From: Alphaproteobacteria bacterium
GTDB taxonomy: Bacteria > Pseudomonadota > Alphaproteobacteria > Caulobacterales > Caulobacteraceae
DNA length: 64,000 bases
Assembly (NCBI GenBank): GCA_018826515.1
Contig: JAHKAM010000060.1
Span: 87,857-151,856, forward strand
Direction: 5' to 3'
This document shows, piece by piece, positions 28,699 to 36,399 of this stretch. The stretch's first letter is position 1. Each line of letters begins with the position of its first letter. The notes beneath the pieces were generated by a model. The model was not told where the DNA came from, ran no database searches, and saw only the letters and a program-made list of their open reading frames with translations. The translations under genes were made by a program, and so were the position numbers.

Positions 28699-29670
28699 TC
28701 ACACCAGCCCCGTCCCCTCCCCCAGCCCCAGCATCAGGTTCAGGTTCTGCACCGCCGCCCCTGACGCACCCTTGCCCAGGTTGTCCAGCAAGGCGACCAG
28801 CCGCACCTGCTCCCCTGCCCGGTCGCCGAACACATGCAGACGCATGGAATTGGTCCCGTTCAGCCCCTCCGGATCGATCCCGGTCAGGGCCTCGCTCTCC
28901 TCCAGCTCCATCACCTCGACGAACCGGCAGTCCGCATAGGCCTGAACCAGCGCCCCGTGCACCACCTCGACCGAGGGCGACGACGGCAAGGCCGCCAGCT
29001 GCAGCGGAACCTCGACCAGCATCCCCTGCCGGTAGGCCCCCACCGCCGGCGCGAACAGCACCGGCCGCTCCAGCCCCGTGTGCAGCGTCATCTCCGGCAC
29101 ATGCTTGTGCTTCAGCGACAGGCCATAGGCGCGGAAGGCATCGCGCTTCGTCACCCCGGGGCTTGACCCCGGGGCCGCCTCGAACTCGGCGATCATCGCC
29201 TTGCCGCCGCCCGAGTACCCCGACACCGCATTGACCGTGACCGGCCAGCCCGCCGGAATGATCCCCGCGCTGACCAGCGGCCGCACCAGGCCGATGAAAC
29301 CGGTCGGATAACAGCCCGGGTTCGACACCCGCGTCGCCCCCGCGATTTTCTCGGCCTGACTCATCCGGCCCGCCCCGTGGGCCATCTCGGCGAAGCCATA
29401 GGTCCAGGCCGGATCGACCCGGTACGCCGTCGAGGCGTCGATCACCCGCACCCCGGGGTTCGCGATCATCGCCACGGCCTCCTTCGCCGCCTCATCCGGC
29501 AGGCACAGGATCACCGCGTCGGCCCCATTCAGCGCCTCCCGACGCGCCGCCACGTCGCGCCGCCGGTCGCCCAGCAGGATCAACTCCAGATCCCCGCGCG
29601 CCTCCAGCCGCTCGCGGATCTCCAGCCCCGTGGTCCCGGCCTCGCCGTCGATGAAGATCGTATGGGTCAT
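28699..29670 (-). CDS. argC: N-acetyl-gamma-glutamyl-phosphate reductase (type 2)
   Basis: ArgC reduces N-acetyl-glutamyl-5-phosphate to the semialdehyde in arginine synthesis. The 323-residue protein is of the shorter type 2 class: [19 protein letters not shown] at the start, the catalytic Cys120 in [24 protein letters not shown], the KHKHVPEM motif and the closing [18 protein letters not shown]. Between GKAMIAEFE and AFRAYGL there are about eleven extra residues (166-176, rich in Gly/Ser/Pro) encoded by a palindrome. The ATG 29670 is preferred to longer frames. rpsI lies upstream on the same strand, beyond a terminator and a repeat dyad. Confidence 0.95.
   Translation of the reverse strand: MTHTIFIDGEAGTTGLEIRERLEARGDLELILLGDRRRDVAARREALNGADAVILCLPDEAAKEAVAMIANPGVRVIDASTAYRVDPAWTYGFAEMAHGAGRMSQAEKIAGATRVSNPGCYPTGFIGLVRPLVSAGIIPAGWPVTVNAVSGYSGGGKAMIAEFEAAPGSSPGVTKRDAFRAYGLSLKHKHVPEMTLHTGLERPVLFAPAVGAYRQGMLVEVPLQLAALPSSPSVEVVHGALVQAYADCRFVEVMELEESEALTGIDPEGLNGTNSMRLHVFGDRAGEQVRLVALLDNLGKGASGAAVQNLNLMLGLGEGTGLV
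29154..29174. repeat. Palindromic element inside the argC reading frame
   Basis: Two copies of CCCCGGGG (29154-29161 and 29167-29174) separated by CTTGA form a perfect 8-bp hairpin. It lies within the argC coding sequence, in frame, and encodes a short Gly/Ser/Pro-rich insertion. Its left flank, TTCGTCA, resembles the end of the inverted repeat at 28557-28695. Confidence 0.7.
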
Positions 29671-29682
29671 TCCATCTCCGAT

Positions 29683-29865
29683 CCCTCTCCCGATGGGAGA
29701 GGGCTTGAGCGCACGGCGGCGAAGCCGTCGTTCTTGCGCGAAAGGGTGTGGGTCGTCTGTGTCAGTCGGCGAAAGCCGCCTCGCTGACCGGGCACGGCTT
29801 GCGCCGACGGTCGCCAGCCGACCCACATCCGGCCCTCCGGGCCACCTTCTCCCAACGGGAGAAGG
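29683..29865. repeat. Mosaic palindromic repeat dyad upstream of argC
   Basis: Two perfect 9-bp hairpins bound this element: 29683-29691 with 29695-29703 and 29845-29853 with 29857-29865. Inside, TGTGGGTCG (747-755 of this block) pairs with CGACCCACA (819-827). The two halves are inverted versions of the same mosaic unit seen at 22.2, 31.1 and 31.8 kb. It starts 13 nt upstream of the argC ATG and ends just before the rpsI terminator. Confidence 0.75.
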
Positions 29866-29877
29866 AAAAACAACATA

Positions 29878-29910
29878 GAAAAAGGGCGCTCCGGTTTCCC
29901 GAAGCGCCCC
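29878..29910 (-). terminator. Intrinsic terminator of rplM-rpsI
   Basis: On the minus strand an 11-bp stem (29899-29909 with 29884-29894, one G-T wobble) and a 4-nt loop are followed by five T's (29879-29883). It lies 25 nt after the rpsI stop and is oriented to end that operon. Confidence 0.8.
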
Positions 29911-29935
29911 ATTCCAAACCGTATCGTGAAACGGC

Positions 29936-30469
29936 CTAGCGCTTCGAGAACTGGAAGGACTTGCGGGCCTTGGCCCGGCCGTACTTCTTGCGCTCGACGA
30001 CGCGGCTGTCGCGGGTCAGGAAGCCGTGCGGCTTCAGGACCGGGCGCAGCGCCGGCTCATAGTGGGTCAGGGCGTGCGACAGGCCGTGGCGGATGGCGCC
30101 GGCCTGGCCCGACAGGCCCGAGCCCTGCACGGTGCAATCGACGTCGAACTGGGTCAGGCGGTCGGTCACTTCCAGCGGCTGGGCGATCATCATGCGCAGG
30201 ATTTCGCGGGCGAAATACTGCATCTGATCCTTGCCGTTGATGGTGATCTTGCCCGAGCCGGGCTTGATCCACACGCGGGCGATCGCGTTCTTGCGCTTGC
30301 CGGTCGAATAGGCGCGGCCCTGGGCGTCCAGCTTCTGGACGTAGACGGGGTGTTCCTCGCCCGCGCCTACGGTGCCCATGCCACGCAGGGCGTCGAAGCC
30401 GGTGGCGGCCGGAGCGGTGTTGGCGGCGTCGTTCTCGACGACGGGCGTTTCAGCGGTCACGTCGGTCAT
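29936..30469 (-). CDS. rpsI: 30S ribosomal protein S9
   Basis: uS9 contacts the 30S head and the P-site tRNA through its C-terminal tail. The 177-residue protein has the complete domain from residue ~50: [67 protein letters not shown], the last residues being the conserved KR tail. The first ~48 residues ([21 protein letters not shown] and on) form an acidic, alanine-rich N-terminal extension absent from the ~130-residue E. coli protein. It follows rplM by 2 nt in the usual L13-S9 operon and is followed by an intrinsic terminator. Confidence 0.97.
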   Translation of the reverse strand: MTDVTAETPVVENDAANTAPAATGFDALRGMGTVGAGEEHPVYVQKLDAQGRAYSTGKRKNAIARVWIKPGSGKITINGKDQMQYFAREILRMMIAQPLEVTDRLTQFDVDCTVQGSGLSGQAGAIRHGLSHALTHYEPALRPVLKPHGFLTRDSRVVERKKYGRAKARKSFQFSKR

Positions 30470-30471
30470 GC

Positions 30472-30948
30472 TCAGGCGCTCCGGGTGTTCTTGGAGTTGG
30501 CCGACTTGAAGTCGATCGTTTCCGGCTGTTGGGCTTCGTGGCTGTGCGCGGCGCCGGAGAACAGGCGCAGGTGCGTCATCTGCAGGCGGGCCAGCGGGCT
30601 CTCCTTGGGCATCATGCGCTCGACGGCCTTTTCAAGCACGCGCTCGGGGAAGCGGCCATTCAGGACCTTCTCCGGGGTCGTCTGCTTGACGCCGCCCGGG
30701 TGGCCGGTGTGGCGGTAATAGATCTTGTCGGTGATCTTCTTGCCGGTGAACACCACCTTGTCGACGTTGGTGACGACGACATAGTCGCCGCAATCGACGT
30801 GGGGGGTGTAGTCGCCGCGGTGCTTGCCGCGCAGACGGTTGGCGATGAAGGTCGCGAGACGGCCCACCACGACGCCTTCGGCGTCGATATGGATCCATTT
30901 CTTCGTGACCTCGGCCGGCTTCAGCGCGACCGTGGTGCTCTTCAGCAT
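30472..30948 (-). CDS. rplM: 50S ribosomal protein L13
   Basis: uL13 is an early-binding 50S subunit protein. The 158-residue product begins [21 protein letters not shown] and has [43 protein letters not shown] and the [23 protein letters not shown] segment. The start at 30948 gives the normal family N-terminus; the open frame upstream to 31044 is untranslated leader, since a likely promoter lies at about 31018-31044. It is the first gene of the rplM-rpsI operon. Confidence 0.97.
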   Translation of the reverse strand: MLKSTTVALKPAEVTKKWIHIDAEGVVVGRLATFIANRLRGKHRGDYTPHVDCGDYVVVTNVDKVVFTGKKITDKIYYRHTGHPGGVKQTTPEKVLNGRFPERVLEKAVERMMPKESPLARLQMTHLRLFSGAAHSHEAQQPETIDFKSANSKNTRSA

Positions 30949-31017
30949 TGTCGGGGTTTCCTGGGACAGACGAACGTGTGGGCTTTCCCGACGACCGGGA
31001 CGAGCGGAAGGCGCGCT

Positions 31018-31044
31018 GATAGAGGACCGCAGGCGTCCGGTCAA
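31018..31044 (-). promoter_or_regulatory. Probable sigma-70-type promoter of rplM-rpsI
   Basis: On the minus strand TTGACC (31039-31044) is followed after about 15-16 bases by a TCTATC/CTATCA -10-like hexamer (31017-31023). It lies 70-95 nt upstream of the rplM start. The -35 is good; the -10 and spacing are only fair. Confidence 0.45.
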
Positions 31045-31102
31045 GACGACGCGAATGGACGCATAGTACCTATTCCATTGAAATATTTGGCGTTTTAAAT
31101 AA

Positions 31103-31118
31103 CGGTATTAAAATACCG
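31103..31118. repeat. AT-rich palindrome upstream of rplM
   Basis: CGGTATT and AATACCG arms (7 bp, perfect) separated by AA sit in a 60-bp AT-rich patch (about 31065-31120) that contrasts with the GC-rich surroundings. It is about 60 nt upstream of the rplM -35. It could be an operator or an UP-like region for the ribosomal operon; no function can be shown. Confidence 0.35.
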
Positions 31119-31142
31119 CATCACCGACACCGCCATCGCTTC

Positions 31143-31287
31143 CCTTCCCCTTTACGGGGGAAGGCGCCACGCGAAGCCTGACGGATGGGGGCTGGTTGAG
31201 GCGGGCTCGTTCCTCGATAACTGCGACGCGGACAGACCCCCATCCGACCCGCTCTGCGGCCCACCTTCCCCCGAAATGGGGGAAAGG
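31143..31287. repeat. Mosaic palindromic repeat dyad, left of structured island
   Basis: Outer hairpins are CCTTCCCC/GGGGAAGG (31143-31150, 31157-31164) and CTTCCCCC/GGGGGAAAG (about 31265-31286). A perfect 10-bp long-range stem, CGGATGGGGG (31182-31191) with CCCCCATCCG (31237-31246), joins the halves. The two halves are inverted copies of one ~50-nt unit. The element lies upstream of rplM in otherwise gene-free DNA. Confidence 0.75.
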
Positions 31288-31845
31288 ACTGCTTATAATC
31301 GGGCGATTGTCAGCATATCCCGCCCATCCAACCCTCTGAATCCATGCATCTTTCAAAAAACGCAGCGTCAACAGCCCGCCATAGCTGGCCCCGATGCCAG
31401 ACTCCGGCCCATCCCGTCGGTGGGGAGGGCGTCGGATCCAACGCCCCGATGTCGGCGGGCTGTGGTCGAGCGATGAAGCCCGGGGGAAGGATACCCCGGG
31501 GGTCCTCGCGGAGGTCGATGGATGGCCTTCCGCTTGCTCGCCGCGCGCTGAATGTGCGGGCCGCCGACGCAAGTCATGTCCGCCGCGCGTCGCAGCCAGC
31601 AATGTCTGCGGCGGAGATCCGGCTAGGCCCGAAGCAAGGGCCGCCAACCGGAGGGCGCGTGGAAAACGGCTGCGCGGAGCGGCGCCGTCCCTTCCCGACC
31701 GTGACTTCACGGGCGGATCAGAAGGGCGGCCAACGTCAGGCTTCGTCGAAACGGTAAAACACATTCGCACCGGGCGAGGCCCGGCCGCTCCGCGCCCTCC
31801 CCGACCGCTTCAGCCGAAGCGGCGCAGAGTCATGCGCCAGAGTTT
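31288..31845 (+). other. Gene-free island with many strong hairpins
   Basis: I find no convincing gene here. The stretch starts with a TATAAT (31294-31299) and contains successive stems: 31427-31432/31441-31446, 31479-31485/31494-31500 (7 bp), 31504-31507/31511-31514, a compound stem 31619-31651 (CCGG and GGCCC arms), 31666-31670/31684-31688, 31805-31811/31816-31822 (7 bp, tetraloop) and 31821-31826/31833-31838 followed by TTTT. Repeat dyads flank it on both sides. It may be a structured RNA, a relic of a mobile element, or degraded coding sequence. It lacks the T-arm of tmRNA and I see no RNase P, SRP or 6S motif. The strand is a guess from the TATAAT and the final hairpin. Confidence 0.35.
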
Positions 31846-31992
31846 TCTCCCTCCCCCTCCGGGGGAGGGTCGTCGGCGCGCAGCGACGACGGGGTGGGAG
31901 GGGCTCGGCGACGCAAGCGCCGCCGCTCCCCGCGCCGAACCGCCGCCACCCGGTCGCTGCGCGACCACCCTCCCCCGAAGTGGGGAGGGAGA
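31846..31992. repeat. Mosaic palindromic repeat dyad, right of structured island
   Basis: Terminal inverted repeats TCTCCCTCCCC (31846-31856) and GGGGAGGGAGA (31982-31992) are perfect over 11 bases. Each end also folds on itself (9-bp stem 31849-31857/31861-31869; 8-bp stem 31968-31975/31982-31989). Next to each is a small GTCG-GCGCGCAGC-type hairpin, as in the copy at 31143-31287. The element ends 28 nt before the -35 of the ppiD-like gene. Confidence 0.75.
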
Positions 31993-32019
31993 ACCAGCCG
32001 CGACAATCACGCCTTCGTC

Positions 32020-32048
32020 TTGCCGTGCGGGGCGCCGACACCCTATAG
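32020..32048 (+). promoter_or_regulatory. Probable sigma-70-type promoter of ppiD-trpE
   Basis: TTGCCG (32020-32025), a 17-bp spacer and CTATAG (32043-32048) lie 40 nt upstream of the ppiD ATG. Spacing is ideal and the hexamers fit alphaproteobacterial housekeeping promoters. Confidence 0.55.
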
Positions 32049-32088
32049 GCCAAGCAGCACCCTTGCCGCTGATCCGCCAGGACCGACC

Positions 32089-34017
32089 ATGCTCACCGCC
32101 TTCCGCACCTTCGCCAAATCGAAATGGGCTATCGGCCTGCTGGTCCTGCTGGCGCTCGGCCTGCTGGTCACCGGCGGATCGCAGATGGACGTGCTGGCGA
32201 ACCTGGGGCCCCGCCATGTGGTGACCGCCGGCGACCGCAGCCTCGGCCAGGGCGAGTTCCGCGGCGAGCTGGATCGGATCCGCGAGCAGGCCCAGCAGCA
32301 GGCCGGCCGCGCGCTCGACTTCGAGGAGCTGATCGGCGAAGGCGGTCTGCGCCAGTACCTGGAGCAGAAGTCGCAGCAGCTCGGCTTCGTGAACTGGGCC
32401 TGGAAGGCCGGCATCCGCCCCGGCAAGGAGCTGGTCCTGCGCCAGATTCGCCAGGCCCCCGGCTTCTTCGACAATGTCACGGGCCAGTTCAGCGAGGAGC
32501 AGTATCGCACCGCCCTGGCCGAGAACAACGCCACGCCGGAGATGTTCGAGGCGCAGCTCCGCGACCAGTATTCCACCCAGCACTACGGCGCCGCCCTGGG
32601 CGCAGGCATGCGCCTGCCGCGCATCTACGGCGCCATCCTGGCCAGCCAGGCGCTGGAAACCCGCGACGCGCGCTGGTTCACCGTCACCCAGGCCATGGCC
32701 GGCACGGCCGGCGCGCCGACCGACGCACAATTGACCGCCTTCATGGCCGAGAACGCCGCCCAGCTGCGCCTGCCAGAATCCCGCACCGCCTCGGTCGTGC
32801 TGTTCGACGACGGCGCGGCCCCCGCGGCCGAACTGACCGAAGCCCGCATCGAGGAGCGGTTCAACTTCCGCCGCGACGCCCTGTCCCTGCCCGAGCGCCG
32901 CACCTTCGTCACCCTGACCGCGCCCGATCGCGCCGCCGCGGACCGGATCGCCAACGCCCTGCGCGGCGGCCAGTCCCCCGCGGATGTGGCGCGCGCCAAC
33001 GGCATCCAGCCCGCCGAATACAACCAGACGCCCCGCAGCGCCCTGGGCGACCAGGCCGTGGCCGCCGCCGTCTTCGGCCTGGCCGCCAACGAGGTGTCCG
33101 CCCCGGTCCAGGCCGGCGTCGGCTTCGTCGTGGCCAAGGTAAACGGCATCCAGCCGGGCCGCGCCGCGACCCTGGCCGACGTCCGCGACCAGGTGATCGC
33201 CGAACTGCGCGCCGAGGACGCCCGCGCGGCCGTCTATCGCCGCGTCGAGGCCTATGAGAAGGCCCGCCAGGACGGCAAGGCGCTGGACGTCGCCGTGCGC
33301 GAGGTCGGCGCCCGGATGATCCAGATCCCGGCGATCCGTGAGGACGGCAAGCTCCGCAACGGTCAGGAGATCAACCCGGCGCTGCCGCCGCAGCTGATCC
33401 AGACCATGTGGGGCCTGGGCAAAGGCGCCGAGAGCGAAGTCGTCGATATGGGACAGGGGCAGTATTTCGTGGTTCGCGTCGATGACGTCATGCCCGCCGC
33501 CCTGCCGCCGCTCGCGGACATCCGCGAGCCGCTGGCCCGGCAGTGGGTCCTGCGCGAGAACGCGCGCCTGCTCAGCACCCGCGCCAGCGCCCTGGCCGCC
33601 CGCGTTCGCGGCGGCGAGGATCTGGCCGCGGTCGCGGCCTCGGTCAATGCCAACCTCCAGACCGGGACCGGCCTGAACCGCCAGTCCGCCGAACAGAACG
33701 GTCAGGGCGTCATCGCCGGCGTCTTCGCCAGCGGCCGCGGGGAAGCCTTCTCGCAGCAGAACAGTCAGGACACCTTCGTCATCGGCCGCACCGATCGCAT
33801 CACGGCGGCCGTCCCGGCCCTCGCCGCGCCGGTCGCCGAACAGTTCCGTCAGCGGATGGCGGGCGACCACGTCAACGCCGTGGGCGAGGTGGCCATCGCC
33901 GCCGCCGCCGCCCGCAGCAAGGCGACCTACGACGAAGCCCTGGCCCGCACCTCCCTGGGCCTGCCGGCCGAAGCCCCCGCCGCCCCCGCATCGCCGGGCC
34001 CCGCGCCGGCGCAATGA
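32089..34017 (+). CDS. PpiD/SurA-type peptidyl-prolyl isomerase, membrane-anchored chaperone
   Basis: A 642-residue protein with a short cytoplasmic start, one transmembrane anchor (WAIGLLVLLALGLLVTGG, about 13-30) and a long periplasmic part, as in PpiD: a SurA-like N-terminal chaperone region (GEFRGELDRIREQAQQQAGR), then parvulin-like modules of which FGLAANEVSAPVQAGVGFVVAKV (about 325-347) looks like the end of a PPIase domain, and a Pro/Ala-rich tail. The catalytic region is poorly conserved, so chaperone activity may outweigh isomerase activity. It would help fold outer-membrane and periplasmic proteins leaving the Sec channel. Its stop overlaps the trpE start (ATGA). Confidence 0.88.
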   Translation: MLTAFRTFAKSKWAIGLLVLLALGLLVTGGSQMDVLANLGPRHVVTAGDRSLGQGEFRGELDRIREQAQQQAGRALDFEELIGEGGLRQYLEQKSQQLGFVNWAWKAGIRPGKELVLRQIRQAPGFFDNVTGQFSEEQYRTALAENNATPEMFEAQLRDQYSTQHYGAALGAGMRLPRIYGAILASQALETRDARWFTVTQAMAGTAGAPTDAQLTAFMAENAAQLRLPESRTASVVLFDDGAAPAAELTEARIEERFNFRRDALSLPERRTFVTLTAPDRAAADRIANALRGGQSPADVARANGIQPAEYNQTPRSALGDQAVAAAVFGLAANEVSAPVQAGVGFVVAKVNGIQPGRAATLADVRDQVIAELRAEDARAAVYRRVEAYEKARQDGKALDVAVREVGARMIQIPAIREDGKLRNGQEINPALPPQLIQTMWGLGKGAESEVVDMGQGQYFVVRVDDVMPAALPPLADIREPLARQWVLRENARLLSTRASALAARVRGGEDLAAVAASVNANLQTGTGLNRQSAEQNGQGVIAGVFASGRGEAFSQQNSQDTFVIGRTDRITAAVPALAAPVAEQFRQRMAGDHVNAVGEVAIAAAAARSKATYDEALARTSLGLPAEAPAAPASPGPAPAQ

Positions 34018-35525
34018 CGGCGGACGACGAAGGCGGCGTCACCGATTTCGAGCGCGGCTGGTCGCAGGACCGGCCGCAGGTCGTCATCCGTCGGCTGGTC
34101 GATGACCTCGAGACGCCGGTCTCGGCCTTCCTCAAGGTCGGGCACGGCCGGACCCACGCCTTCCTGCTGGAATCCGTCGAGGGCGGGGCCGTCAATGGCC
34201 GCTATTCCATCATCACCCGCGAGCCGGACGTCGTCTGGCGCTGCCGCGGCGGTGCGGCCGAGCTGGCGCGCGGGACGGCCCTCGCCGCCGGCCGGTTCGA
34301 GCCCGAGCCAGCGGACGCCCTGACCTCCCTGCGCACCCTGATGGCGGCGTCGCGGTTCGACCTGCCCGAAGGTCTGCCGCCCATGGCCGCCGGCCTGTTC
34401 GGGGTGTTCGGCTATGACATGGTGCGGCTGCTCGAGCCGCTGGGCGCGCCCAATCCCGATCCGCTGGACCTGCCGGACGCGGTTCTGACCCGGCCGGCGC
34501 TGGTCGCCATCTTCGATTCCGTCCGCCACGAGATCGTGCTCGTCTCCGCGGCCTACCCCGACAGCGGCCTGGACGCCCGCGCGGCCTTCGACGCGGCGAC
34601 GGCCCGACTGGATCGGTTCGAGGCCGAACTCCGCGCCCCCCTGCCCGCCCTGCCCGCCCCGGTCGAGACCGCCATCGCCCCCTTCCGCTCACCGGTCGGG
34701 GAAGCTGATTTCGGGACCATGGTCGCCCGGGCCAAGGACTATATCGCGGCCGGAGACATCTTCCAGGTCGTGCTCAGCCACCGCTTCGCCGCGCCCTGGG
34801 CCGGCGATCCGTTCGCCTTCTACCGGTCCCTCCGCCGCTCGAATCCCTCGCCCTATCTGTTCTTCCTCGACTTCGGGGAATTCCAGCTGGCCGGCTCGAG
34901 CCCCGAGATCCTCGTCCGCCTCAAGGACGGCCGCGTCACCATCCGCCCGCTGGCCGGGACCCGCGCCCGCGGCGAGACGCCCGAGGCCGACAAGGCGCTG
35001 GAGGCCGAGTTGCTGGCCGATCCCAAGGAGCGCGCCGAGCACCTGATGCTGCTGGATCTGGGCCGCAACGACGTCGGCCGCGTCGCCGCGCCGGGCACGG
35101 TCGAGGTGATCGAGAGTTTCCGCGTCGAACGCTACAGCTCGGTGATGCACATCGTTTCCGAGGTCCAGGGCGACGCCCATCCCGACCTCGACGCCGTCGA
35201 CACCCTGTTGGCCGCCCTGCCCGCCGGCACCCTGTCCGGCGCGCCCAAGGTGCGGGCCATGGAGATCATCGACGAACTGGAAAGCGAAAAGCGCGGCGTC
35301 GGCTATGGCGGCGGCGTCGGCTACATTTCGGCGGGCGGCGAGGCCGACATCTGCATCGTGCTCAGAACCGCCCTGTTCGCCGACGGCAAGATCCACGTCC
35401 AGGCCGGCGCCGGCGTCGTCTCCGACAGCGACCCGGCCGCCGAATATGCGGAAACCCTCGCCAAGGCCCGCGCGCCCATGCGAGCGGCCGGCGATGCCTG
35501 GCGCTATCCGTTCGGCAACCGCTAG
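34014..35525 (+). CDS. trpE: Anthranilate synthase component I
   Basis: TrpE converts chorismate to anthranilate using ammonia from TrpG. The 503-residue protein has the N-terminal regulatory part (residues 1-170, with the LLES segment and RYSIITREPDVVW that in TrpE contributes to tryptophan feedback binding) and the chorismate-binding domain with GDIFQVVLSHRF, RPLAGTRARGETPEAD, AEHLMLLDLGRNDVGRVA and the closing GGGVGYISAGGEADICIVLRTA. Its ATG overlaps the ppiD stop. No attenuator leader peptide is seen. Its stop shares CTAG with a convergent 60-codon gene; trpG begins 280 bp further on. Confidence 0.96.
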   Translation: MTADDEGGVTDFERGWSQDRPQVVIRRLVDDLETPVSAFLKVGHGRTHAFLLESVEGGAVNGRYSIITREPDVVWRCRGGAAELARGTALAAGRFEPEPADALTSLRTLMAASRFDLPEGLPPMAAGLFGVFGYDMVRLLEPLGAPNPDPLDLPDAVLTRPALVAIFDSVRHEIVLVSAAYPDSGLDARAAFDAATARLDRFEAELRAPLPALPAPVETAIAPFRSPVGEADFGTMVARAKDYIAAGDIFQVVLSHRFAAPWAGDPFAFYRSLRRSNPSPYLFFLDFGEFQLAGSSPEILVRLKDGRVTIRPLAGTRARGETPEADKALEAELLADPKERAEHLMLLDLGRNDVGRVAAPGTVEVIESFRVERYSSVMHIVSEVQGDAHPDLDAVDTLLAALPAGTLSGAPKVRAMEIIDELESEKRGVGYGGGVGYISAGGEADICIVLRTALFADGKIHVQAGAGVVSDSDPAAEYAETLAKARAPMRAAGDAWRYPFGNR

Positions 35526-35704
35526 GGCTGGGCGGAAGCCGACGTCTCGTCGAACCGGACGCCTGGTCCGAGCACCATCACCCCGGCCATCAGCACGGCC
35601 GCCATGGCCGCCAGCGCCGCCGCACCCAGGGCGCCGTAGGGGTTCGGTCGGGCCGCCGCGGGCGTCAGCAGGGTGCGGGCTTTGGTGATGCTGGTGTCGG
35701 CCAC
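35522..35704 (-). CDS. 60-residue single-pass membrane protein
   Basis: A small protein read from a GTG at 35704 with a very good ribosome-binding site (GAGGAGGGG, 4-9 nt upstream). It has a polar start, one long hydrophobic segment ([23 protein letters not shown], residues 24-46) and a short acidic tail. I do not recognise a family; the likely topology is a single inner-membrane helix. It is nested between convergent trpE and divergent trpG, and a CtrA-like motif lies 42-56 nt upstream of its start, which hints at cell-cycle control. Confidence 0.6.
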   Translation of the reverse strand: MADTSITKARTLLTPAAARPNPYGALGAAALAAMAAVLMAGVMVLGPGVRFDETSASAQP

Positions 35705-35745
35705 GGGACCCCTCCTCTGGATGGCCCCAGTTCGGACGGGTTCGG

Positions 35746-35760
35746 TTAACGAAGACTTAC
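35746..35760. promoter_or_regulatory. CtrA-like box
   Basis: TTAA (35746-35749), seven bases, then TTAC (35757-35760) is one mismatch from the TTAA-N7-TTAA CtrA consensus of Caulobacterales. It lies between the divergent 60-codon gene and trpG. With one mismatch and one site only, it is a candidate, not a call. Confidence 0.35.
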
Positions 35761-35808
35761 CGTCACAGCCGCTTGGCGCGGCCCCCCGCACCCCCTAGAA
35801 GCCGGACC

Positions 35809-36399
35809 ATGATCCTCGTCGTCGACAACTACGACAGCTTCACCTGGAACCTCGTCCACTACCTCGCGGAGTTGGGCGCGGAGACGCGTGTCGTGCGCAA
35901 TGACGACCTGACCGCCGCCGACGCCTGGGCCCTGAAGCCCCAGGCGGTGCTGCTGTCGCCCGGTCCCTGCACGCCCAACGAGGCCGGGATCTGCCTCGCC
36001 CTCCTCGACACCGCGCCGCTGGACATGCCGATCTTCGGCGTCTGCCTCGGCCATCAGGCCCTGGGTCAGGCCTTCGGCGGCGAGGTGATCCGCGCCAAGG
36101 CCCTGATGCACGGCAAGACCTCGCCGATCGAGCATGAGGGCCGCAGCGTCTTCAAGGGCCTGCCCTCGCCCTTCACCGCCACCCGCTATCACTCGCTGGC
36201 CGTGCGCCGCGAAACCCTGCCCGACGTTCTCGAGGTCACCGCCTGGACCGCCGACGGCGAGATCATGGGTCTGGCCCACAGGACCCGCCCGCTCCACGGC
36301 GTCCAGTTCCACCCGGAATCCATCGCCACCGAACACGGCCACGACCTGCTCGGCAATTTCCTCGACCTCGCCAATATCAAACGCACGGCGATGGTCTGA
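35809..36399 (+). CDS. trpG: Anthranilate synthase component II (glutamine amidotransferase)
   Basis: TrpG frees ammonia from glutamine for TrpE; the same subunit may also serve aminodeoxychorismate synthase. The 196-residue class I amidotransferase has the nucleophile Cys79 ([15 protein letters not shown]), the triad residues His168 and Glu170 (HPES), [13 protein letters not shown] near 50 and the oxyanion-strand. The ATG at 35809 gives the classical [12 protein letters not shown] start. Its stop overlaps the trpD start (TGATG). Confidence 0.96.
   Translation: MILVVDNYDSFTWNLVHYLAELGAETRVVRNDDLTAADAWALKPQAVLLSPGPCTPNEAGICLALLDTAPLDMPIFGVCLGHQALGQAFGGEVIRAKALMHGKTSPIEHEGRSVFKGLPSPFTATRYHSLAVRRETLPDVLEVTAWTADGEIMGLAHRTRPLHGVQFHPESIATEHGHDLLGNFLDLANIKRTAMV

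Noticed and set aside
31108..31770. 220-codon open frame on the minus strand in the gap upstream of rplM
   Set aside because: Third codon positions are not GC-rich as in all real genes here, the frame runs through a repeat dyad, and I recognise no domain. I treat it as non-coding or relic sequence.
31288..31845. Possible tmRNA, RNase P RNA, SRP RNA or 6S RNA in the structured island
   Set aside because: I looked for the TTCGA T-arm and tag codons of tmRNA, the conserved P RNA core motifs and the SRP GGAAGG-AGCAGCC motif and found none.
22231..31992. CRISPR array from repeated short palindromes
   Set aside because: The repeats are few, unevenly spaced, differ in sequence and lie in separate gaps; there are no regular spacers and no cas genes.
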